Shown piece after piece: positions 57,001 to 64,000 of a DNA stretch of 64,000 nucleotides. Origin of the DNA: Schistocerca nitens (Eukaryota > Arthropoda > Insecta > Orthoptera > Acrididae); the NCBI RefSeq assembly GCF_023898315.1, contig NC_064617.1, positions 620,673,000 to 620,736,999 on the forward strand, given 5' to 3'. Numbering within the stretch: the first letter of the stretch is position 1; every line of letters begins with the position of its first letter. A program made the translations under genes and the position numbers. A model generated the notes under the pieces. That model worked only from the letters and a program-made list of their open reading frames with translations, did no database searches and was not told where the DNA came from.

Positions 57001-58092
57001 TGCTACTTCCTTTATTAGCTGCCGGTCATACCAAATAATATATAAACAAAATATAATAACAATCTTGTCAGCCAAAGAAAGGCAAAAATTCATTCCTATG
57101 GAGTTTATAAACTATTACAAATTTAAAAAATTGAAGGATATCCTGGAGCGAGTCTTTATAAGGCCAAACCCGGCGTAATTTCAGTCAGTCTGTTCATTCT
57201 ATTCTGTTCATTGTGCTCCTAGTCTTCATGTGGTACAACTTCAATCTTGTACTTTAGTCCAGCCTCGGGATCCATTTGTGTTGCCTCTGCGTTCGGTTAA
57301 TTCAAGATAAGAAAACAAATTTTATATTCATGAGAAACAGACACCAAAATAAGTGTTTTGCTTTAGTGTAATAATACTTGTGACTACCTGTATAGTAACA
57401 GTCCTGTGACTTTGTTTTCTTGTTAATTGCGGTTCAAACTAATTATGATCACTTCCTCTATTCTGTATGTTCTTTTAATTCTGCAGAGCTAACTACGAAC
57501 TTACACAAATGTCTGTACTAACAAACTGTGTTCAAACACTAATAGTTAGGTTCTTGAGGACGTAATTAAATATTTATAAACTTAAAATTCATTTTAAGGA
57601 AAAATCCTACAACAGAACTTTCAGGTGGTGGTCCAAGGAAACTGCGCAGCTACCAAGGCCTATTTCATAACAGGTGACATCAGGTACATAACAATATGAA
57701 ATATATGTCTTTGTGTTTAGCAATAAATTGATTTATAAAATTTAGATTTTGAAACTTACAAAAATTTAAAAAATTAAATAGGTGCTAAAAATGTTAAGGG
57801 CACGAAAATGCAAACGTATATCTTCTCGGAAACAGGGACGGTTTAGAGAAGTTTGGCTCTAGAACAGAATAACTTATCTATCTCCTATTGCGAGGAAGGG
57901 TTGCTGCTTTTTTACATTTCATCAAGTGCTGAGCTTTCCAATTCTGTATTAAAAGTGCCGGGTTGAGACATTTGCAGTGGGTGCATATTTGGCGAGACGT
58001 AACTGAATTTTTGTACAATTCTTATCGATTAAAAAATTCTTGTAGAAAGTGTCTTTACTAGCGGAAAAACTACGAGAACGCCAGTTCTGCAA
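57001..58092. other. sequence without recognised feature
   Basis: No motif recognised. Confidence 0.4.
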
Positions 58093-58345
58093 GCGAGCGA
58101 GGGTGGCGCAGTGGTTAGCACACTAGACTCGCATTCGAGACGACGGCTGTTAACCCACATGCGGCTATCCAGACTTAAATTTTGCGTGATTTCCCTACAT
58201 AGCTTTAGGGAAATGCCGGGGTGTTTCCTTTGAAAGGGCACTTTCGATTTTTTCCCCATCCTTGGCACCATCAGCGCTTGCATCTGTAATGATCGCGATG
58301 TCGACAGGACGTTAAAGCCCAATGTTCCTTCCTTTTTCCTTCCAA
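58093..58345 (+). mobile_element. tRNA-derived SINE (type IV relative)
   Basis: GCGAGCGAGGGTGGCGCAGT matches the head of the SINE at 39335-39568. The middle passes through GTGATTTCCCTACAT, CCGGGGTGTTTCCTTTGAAA and CCCCATCCTT. Its tail, however, differs from that copy and ends GACAGGACGTTAAAGCCCAA before a TTCC-rich run. B box decayed. Confidence 0.85.
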
Positions 58346-58597
58346 TATTACCACTAATCCACATGATATACGTAATCAAAGGAATATCGCTTCAGTGCGT
58401 TCCCGAGTCAACATCGAAATTACCAACACATATAACTTCTTTTTCTTTGAGATTTATCCTACAGGATGACAGTTATTGAACTATATGAAACAAAATCGTC
58501 TTAACTTCTGAAGGGTTTGAGTTAGCTTGTTCAGACTACACGGTTGACCTCGGGGCATGATGGTAATTAGTATGTTTATGCATGGTTTAGTTTAGCG

Positions 58598-59200
58598 ACA
58601 TGGCTCACTTTCATTCGGATGGGTTCGCCAATAAGCAAGACTGGCGCATTTCGGTGATTGAGAATCTGCATGTCGCGATCGAGATGTCCCTTTAACCTCA
58701 ACGGGTGATTGTGTGTAGTGCAATGTCCAGTCTCGGAATAATCGGTGCCATATTCTTTGATGGCACGGTGACTACCGAACGCTACTTGAATGTTTTGAAA
58801 GATTACTTCATCCCCATAATCCAAAGTGACCCCGATTTCGACAAGATGTGGTTTAAGCAATACGGAGCTAGACCCGTTCGAAGCAGGAGAGTGTTTGATG
58901 TCCTGGAAGAGCATTTTAGGCACCGTATACTGGCTCTGGAGTGCCCAGACGCCACTGGCACAGGCATCGATTGGCCGCTGTATTCTCTTGACCTGAACGC
59001 ATGGGACTCTTTTGTGGGCCTGTATTAAAGACAATGAGTACAGCAATAACCGCAAAACCAAGTGCTGAGTAGAAAACAGCCATGCAGGAGGTCATCGACA
59101 GCATCGATGTAGTGACACTTCAGCGGGTCATGCACAATTTCGCTATTCGTCTGTACCACACCATCACCAATGATGACACGAAAATCGAACATGTCATAAC
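58598..59200 (+). pseudogene. mariner-type transposase, C-terminal two thirds, dead
   Basis: Starting near 58598: DMAHFHSDGFANKQDWRI (first catalytic Asp region), ENLHVAIEMSL then a stop and PQRVIVCSAMSS, LGIIGAIFFDGTVTTERYLN, DFDKMWFKQYGARPV, in which the second catalytic Asp of the QQDGA block is Tyr, VFDVLEEHFRHRI, and DWPLYSLDLNAWDSF for the third acidic block. After a frameshift the end reads AMQEVIDSIDVVTLQRVMHN and IEHVIT. The HTH domain is absent. Frameshift, stop and mutated catalytic residue make it inactive. Confidence 0.85.
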
Positions 59201-59715
59201 CTAATAACGAATATGAGTGTTGACATTTACATGGCGGCCGGTGTGGCCGAGCGGTTCTAGGCGCTTTAGTCTGGAACCGCACGACCGCTACGGTCGCAGG
59301 TTCGAATCCTGCCTCGGGCATGGATGTGTGTGATGTCCTTAGGTTAGTTAGGTTTAAGTAGTTCTAAGTTCTAGGGGACTGATGACTAGACCACGGATTT
59401 TTAGGTCGTAAAAAATTGTGTTTTAGGCACCTAAAATAGGCTCCTTCAGTAGTTCATTTAGGCTATATAAAACCTAAAATAGGCTCTAATAAAAATGATG
59501 CAGAGAAAATAGAAATAAATTAAAATACACAGTGTTGACAATATGAACATCTTATTAGTCATTAAAACAAGGAGAATGAATATCTACACAGTTACAGAGC
59601 ACAGCAATCTACAACATTAATGTTGAACATAACTCCAAATATTTTTGAGTTCCTGCAAGAAAAAGATCTCCGTAAAAAAAGGTGTGGCAATCGTTTAATT
59701 AATACATTCGTAGTT

Positions 59716-61316
59716 TCACATATTCTGACCATAGTTGGCTTCACAATAAATAACCAAAATCTTTTCTGGGTTTTCTAGTGAAAAACTGTGGCGCTTGTCA
59801 GTCATAATCAAATTATACGCTGAAAAAGAATGTTCTACATCAACAGATGTGACAGGGGCGTACTTCATTTACGGTACATGTTGGACAGGAATGCTGCAGT
59901 CAGGAGTGCTGGATTTTCCACTAAGTATGTCGTCAGCTGCACACAACTTCTTCAGGCCAGTGTTCTTCTGCAAAACCGTTTGCATTTTTGCCCGTACTTT
60001 TCCCCCTACTTCACCTGACTCTTCATTAATTTTCATTTTGACTTCTTCAAGCAAAGAAATATTGTCGTAGATAGGTTTCCCTGAGCCTTCTAATTGTGAA
60101 ATTATTCTTGCCATAAATGAGAAGTGGGCCCTAATGTAAGGTAAGTCCCGTTTTAAAGAAGAATCTTTGAGTAACTCCATTGCTGCTGTTACCTCCGGTA
60201 TATTTTCAACCACCTTCTGGACAGCTGAGAGATGCGTACTATAGTATTCTGTTGCTGTCAGCCACGTGCCCCAGCGGGTGACAACATGCTCTGGCTCCAA
60301 TGGGACATCTGGAAGCTGTTCTTTGAATGCCTGTATTCTTGATGGTGCCTTAACAAAAATTTTCTTCACCATAGATATTACTTTATTTACCTTAGGAAAT
60401 TGTAGCCTTACTTGCTCTGCTATGCGGTTGATCCCATGCACTACACAAATTACGTGCAGCATCAATGGGTAGAATACTTTTAATAGTTGAAACGCTGCTA
60501 TCATATATGCAGCAGCATCAGTGACGGCCAGAAGCACCTTATTCTCATCCAATCCGTTTGGGTATAGCACCTTAAGCCCATTGTTCACAAACTGTGCTAT
60601 TGTTTGTGGGTTCGTTTTTGCAAGCTGTTTTGAGTAAATCAAATGAGCCCTGGATGGAGCATCTGGATCTACCTTGGCAATAATCAGGTTTGCAATGTAA
60701 CGGCTAAGACTGTCAGTAGTTTCGTCCACAGAAATCCATATACAAGATTCTCCAACATCTTTTCGGATTCTGTGCAATGCAGCATTGTAAGCTGAATCCA
60801 CATAATTCTTACGTAAAGTTGACTCTGTAGGAATTGACTGATGGCAGTACTTCTCAAGAAAACCTCTGAAAATAGGGTTTTCTGGTTTCCGTAAGGGGAT
60901 GTTTGCTGCGACAAGTGCATGACACAAATCACTGCAGAACTTGTTTTTTTCGGAGGATTCACCAGATTTATTGGTTAAAAGAGTTTGCTTCAATTTTTAC
61001 TTTCGTTCAACATTAGCTTTTTGTGCGATTCCATCTGCATGCTGAGTTAAGTGAGATTTCTTAAGACTCGAAATCTAATACGAGAGAAAAGGGAAATGCA
61101 GTTTAGAATCGCATATAAAGAGTATTTCGTATTACTAAAGGATAGCGATAAAAAAGAATACTAAGTGACAGGAAAATAAGAAGTCTAAGAAAAACAGCAA
61201 CTAACCTCCTTTTTGCTTGCTTGGCAGAAAATAATTTTCGCATCTGTTGTATTATGCGGAAAATCTTGCAGCCACTGCCTTATTTGAGTAGACTTTGAAC
61301 TAGCTGCTTTCGGCAT
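59716..61316 (-). pseudogene. hAT transposase (CGGBP1-like), likely two exons, two in-frame stops
   Basis: On the minus strand the ATG at 61316 starts MPKAASSKSTQIRQWLQDFP and FCQASKKEV, the front half of a BED/CGGBP1-type zinc finger in which the second Cys appears replaced by Ser. A donor GTTAGT follows at about 61203 and an acceptor lies near 61065, then KKSHLTQHADGIAQKANVERK, the His side of the finger. A TAA near 61000 precedes the main frame. From 60993 it is open to a TAA at 59869-59871, with WISVDETTDSLSRYIANLII, VTDAAAYMIAAFQLL, HVICVVHGINRIAEQVR and VVTRWGTWLTATEYY, all hAT-core blocks. In the same frame after that stop the dimerisation domain continues, YAPVTSVDVEHSFSAYN and RHSFSLENPEKILVIYCEAN, ending at 59716. 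The protein would bind and move its own element in the nucleus. Confidence 0.88.
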
Positions 61317-61839
61317 GGCGTAGTATTCTCACAGAAACTAGAATTTATTTTGCACTTAGAACGTCAGTAACACTTAACACGTCGGTCGCTACACAATGTA
61401 CTGATTTTTTTTCGTTCGGAAAAAGTGAACGATTTTAGTTTCTTTTTTTTTACTGCGGTGCATGGCAGCGTAGGGGAAGTACCGTACTCGTTGCTGGACA
61501 TGTGGCACCTGAAGATGACCGCCCCTTCTGAACAAGCGAATGGAATCTACCGGTGCTTCAGATGAAAACATCTCACTACTGGCAAATTATTTTTCGAACC
61601 GGAAAATTCACGTATAATACCTTTCACTAAACAGAGTAGTCTGATAGAACTGCCTGTAGACAGCAGCGAGAAAATGCGCGAAGGGCAGTAATTTAGCTAT
61701 AGAGGGTGTCTACGATTAACATGGTGATTTTTTAATCCGTGCTCAGCTTAAGGCCTATGAAACCGTTTCTTTGCGAAAATACACAGCTGGCCAGAATCCT
61801 ACGAACGAAATGTTTTCAAATATAACATTTAGTAGTCCC

Positions 61840-62045
61840 ACGTTCGATTCTAAGGTGTAACTCAAATCTTTGACCGGTTCCCATTCGCTGACCGAAGTTA
61901 AGCAATGTCGCGCTCGGCGCGTACTTGGATGGATGACCATTCAACCGTGCCGAGTGCTGTTGGTAGTAAGGCAAGCAAAGGAAGTGTAAATAGTCTCTAA
62001 CGGCCTTCGCCTTCGACGAGACGTAAAGCCCTAAGTTTACTTCCT
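61840..62045 (+). mobile_element. 5S rRNA-headed SINE or 5S pseudogene with SINE tail
   Basis: 61871-61966 matches the middle and 3' part of animal 5S rRNA: GACCGAAGTTAAGCAATGTC, then GTACTTGGATGGATGACC and GTGCCGAGTGCTGTTGG. The first ~30 bases of 5S are missing or diverged. The following tail TTCGACGAGACGTAAAGCCC and TTTACTTCCTTTTT resembles the tail of the tRNA-headed SINE at 58093-58345. No target duplication was resolved. It is not a functional 5S gene. Confidence 0.75.
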
Positions 62046-62098
62046 TTTTCTAATCATTGAAAACACAAGAACTCTATGTCAGATTAACGAAATTGGTA

Positions 62099-62684
62099 CG
62101 TACTTTTTAGGATTTTGATGCCAAAATAGGCAAAATTAGGCGTCAACGTCGAAATACGCAATTTTAGGTCCTATAGAACTAACGGTACTCAGTTTAGTTA
62201 GTCATGAAACGCAAAAGTACCAACTTACATGCAAATTGGAGCTTAGGAAAAAAATAGGTTTTAACCTAAAGATCCGTGATCTATTTTTTACATATGAATA
62301 ACAAAACACCTATAAAGAGTATTTGGTATTAATAGGGATAGCGATATAAAAAAATAAAAAAAAAGACCGAAGTGTAGGCAAATACGAATCATGAGCGCAT
62401 ATCAACTAGCCACCTTGCTGCACGCTGGGCAGGAAATATTTTTTTCCATCTGTCGTATAGTGCGGAAAAACTTGGAGCCACTGTCTTATATGATGAAATA
62501 GGCACTTTTTAGGATATTGAAGCCGAAATAGGCAATAATAGGCACTAACGTCGAAATAGGCTTTTCTAGGTCCTATAGAATTAACGCTATTAAGTGTAAA
62601 TAGTCATGAAACGCATAAGTACAAATTTTTATGCAAATAGGAACTCAGGAACAAAATAGGTTTTCACCTAAAATCCGCGGTCTA
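62099..62684. repeat. duplicated right end of the hAT element
   Basis: 62099-62283 and 62502-62684 are diverged copies of the same ~185 bp terminus, both with TTTTTAGGAT, GAAATA(G/C)GC, TAGTCATGAAACGCA and a final (C/G)CG(T/C)GGTCTA-type end. 62301-62497 in turn matches 61107-61300, the first-exon region of the transposase. So an internally deleted right-end unit has been added after the first right end. Confidence 0.82.
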
Positions 62685-62804
62685 CTGATGACCTAAGATT
62701 GTTAAGTCCCATAGTGCTCAGAGCCTTTTGAAACATTTTTGACGTTTACATGTTTGTAAGTAATTTCCGTTTTTTTCATGTAATTCAATAACTGTCACCC
62801 TGTA

Positions 62805-63548
62805 GAGTAACGAGGAGTAGTCATATTGTTCTGGATTTGGCATTGTTGGAGGTATTGGGCGACCCAAAACCCTTTTCGTCCTTTCTGCGACGAAAATTGT
62901 GTACCCCATCTGTCTGGGTCTACAGTTGTTCTTGTGACAGTCTGAGAGCCTTTTCGAAGTGTTTATGCATCGTGTAACTGAGTCGGGACTTGGGAAAGTA
63001 ATTAACGTAAATTGGGAGTTTAACATCTCTTCCTCATCGAGGTCATTTGTGAGGACGGAATGTTGGGGTACAAGCCTAGTATTCACGGATTCGGGTGCGG
63101 AAAACCGTCTAAAACTCACATGCATCCGCGGTGCCGATTCCATCCGCGACCGGCGCACCACCCTGAATCCCGAAACTTACTCGCTATCGTTAGCCGCTAT
63201 TCGAGTGGTTCAACCGAAATGACTTCTCTGAGGTACTAATTATTCCAGTACGCTAAAGTCTCCCTTTTTGTCTGTTAATTTCTTTTCCTTATCGCTGCAT
63301 TACCCTCGAATGAAGTAGATGCTTATAACTAGTGAGAAAAATGACACCTTGGCTTGCTTATATAATTTACTAAACTTCTAGACATGTATGCTAGTTTTCT
63401 TAACTCCACATGTTTCCTTAACCCTCCGTAGCATGATTAACATGGCCGTCATAATGTACCAGCTGGATTACTGTTGCGACAATTCCATTATCGTTACAAA
63501 CCCTTCAGCGCATTTTAACATCCTTTTCCTAGCTCTTACAACTCTTAT
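62805..63548. other. sequence without recognised feature
   Basis: A 147-codon open stretch on the minus strand (63161-62718) overlaps the mariner terminal repeat and has no recognisable domain; I regard it as chance. Confidence 0.4.
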
Positions 63549-64000
63549 TGTTGTTGTTGTGGTCTTCAGTCCTGAGACTGGTTTGATGCAGCTCTCCATG
63601 CTACTCTATCCTGTGCAAGCTTCTTCATCTCACAGTACTTTCTGCAACCGACATCCTTCTGAATCTGCTTAGTGTATTCAACTCTTGGTCTCCCTCTAGG
63701 ATTTTTACCCTCCACGCTGCTCTCCAATGCTAAATTTGTGATCCCTTGATGCCTCAGAACATGTCCTACCAACCGGTCCCTTCTTCTTGTCAAGTTGTCC
63801 CACAAACTCCTCTTCCCCCCAATTCTATTCAATACCTCCTCATTAGTTATGTGATCTACCCATCTAATCTTCAGCATTCTTCTGTAGCACCACATTTCGA
63901 AAGCTTCTATTCTCTTCTTGTCCAAACTATTTATCGTCCATGTTTCACTTCCATACATAGTGGGGGTTATGCTTTCTACTTTCGTAAACGGGTCTTTCCC
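63549..64000 (-). mobile_element. RTE-like LINE 3' end, running out of the window
   Basis: On the minus strand from 63958: MYGSETWTINSLDKKRIEAF, EMWCYRRMLKIRWVDHITNE, EVLNRIGGKR, NLALESSVEGKNPRGRPR and the final WRAASNQSQD stop at 63566, followed by the (CAA)n tail. It is nearly the same as the C-terminus of the LINE at 45155-48696, so the same family. The frame changes just upstream of 63958, where the peptide no longer matches. Confidence 0.92.

Larger units (their letters stand above)
59387..62684 (-). mobile_element. hAT DNA transposon with CGGBP1-like transposase
   Basis: The ends are inverted repeats TAGACCACGGATTTTTAGGT and, at the right in reverse complement, TAGACCGCGGATTTTAGGTG. 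A perfect 8-bp duplication CTGATGAC lies at 59379-59386 and 62685-62692, diagnostic for the hAT superfamily. Repeated AATAGGC/AAAATAGG motifs lie inside both ends. The transposase is on the minus strand. A 5S-headed SINE and a duplicated right end lie between the transposase and the right terminus. Confidence 0.95.
59234..62738 (+). mobile_element. type I SINE, split by a hAT element
   Basis: Head and most of the tail at 59234-59386, rest of the tail at 62685-62738. Target duplication TTGACATTTACATG / TTGACGTTTACATG at 59220-59233 and 62739-62752. A box TGGCCGAGCGG and B box GGTTCGAATCC are intact. The SINE is inserted in the mariner near its right end. Confidence 0.95.
58462..62802 (+). mobile_element. 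mariner-type transposon, internally deleted, holding a SINE and a hAT
   Basis: Terminal inverted repeats: left CAGGATGACAGTTATTGAAC, right in reverse complement CAGGGTGACAGTTATTGAAT, continuing to ATGAAA. TA duplications are at 58460-58461 and 62803-62804. Without the nested SINE and hAT only about 820 bp remain, against 1.2-1.3 kb for a complete element, because the DNA-binding N-terminus is missing. Confidence 0.93.

Noticed and set aside
61871..61966. functional 5S rRNA gene
   Set aside because: The 5' third is missing, there are several substitutions, it is embedded in a hAT element and it is followed by a SINE tail.
62718..63161. 147-codon minus-strand open frame
   Set aside because: It includes the mariner terminal repeat, has no recognisable domain and has no good context.

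Overview
This window is arthropod nuclear DNA, most likely from an orthopteran such as a grasshopper or locust. The grounds are one host gene that reads as an insect-type alkaline phosphatase, very long transposon-filled introns, and many copies of tRNA-derived SINEs of a kind I associate with Schistocerca (the species link is from memory). No operons, bacterial genes, CRISPR arrays or real rRNA genes are visible.

Host gene. Three exons of one alkaline phosphatase gene lie on the minus strand, at 49684-49464, 32331-32158 and 4404-4207. They join in phase 0 with GT-AG splice sites and encode the metal-binding GDGM block, the nucleophile block DSACTATAY and the HASPAG...ADRDW block, 197 residues in all. 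The introns between them are 17.1 kb and 27.8 kb. The 5' exons (signal peptide) and the 3' exons are outside the window, so essentially all of the window is this gene, and nearly everything else seen is transposon sequence inside its introns.

Layout. 1-4.2 kb: a LINE fragment, SINEs and a tandem repeat. 4.2-4.4 kb: alkaline phosphatase exon. 4.4-19 kb: old repeat debris (a Tc1 relic, a mariner carrying two SINEs, an RTE-like LINE fragment) plus one unrecognised open frame at 10.6-10.9 kb. 19.0-31.95 kb: a Tc1-like transposon split by an 11.5 kb Ty3/gypsy element with ~1.05 kb LTRs, a tRNA-Lys primer site, an intact RT/RNase H/integrase frame, and broken gag and protease. 32.2 kb: alkaline phosphatase exon. 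33.3-36.2 kb: a degenerate ZBED-type hAT. 39-45 kb: CR1-like LINE fragments, SINEs and a dead Tc1. 45.2-49.1 kb: a Tc1 relic holding an RTE-like LINE, which holds an intact Tc1-like transposon. 49.5-49.7 kb: alkaline phosphatase exon. 49.7-53.7 kb: a near full-length but dead CR1-like LINE carrying three SINEs. 55.3 kb: a foldback element. 58.5-62.8 kb: a mariner holding a SINE, which holds a hAT, which holds a 5S rRNA-headed SINE. 63.5-64 kb: another RTE-like LINE 3' end.

How it works together. Only the alkaline phosphatase exons look like host coding sequence. Among the mobile elements, the Tc1 transposase at 45588-46610 and the gypsy pol at 24147-26933 have full open frames; the rest are defective. 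Target-site duplications and terminal repeats allow the order of insertion to be read directly in three nests. I see no clearly new biological system. The best leads are the nested insertions, SINE families that share a 3' tail but differ in the RNA-derived head, an intact Tc1 family with unusual catalytic spacing, and the unexplained open frame at 10.6 kb.
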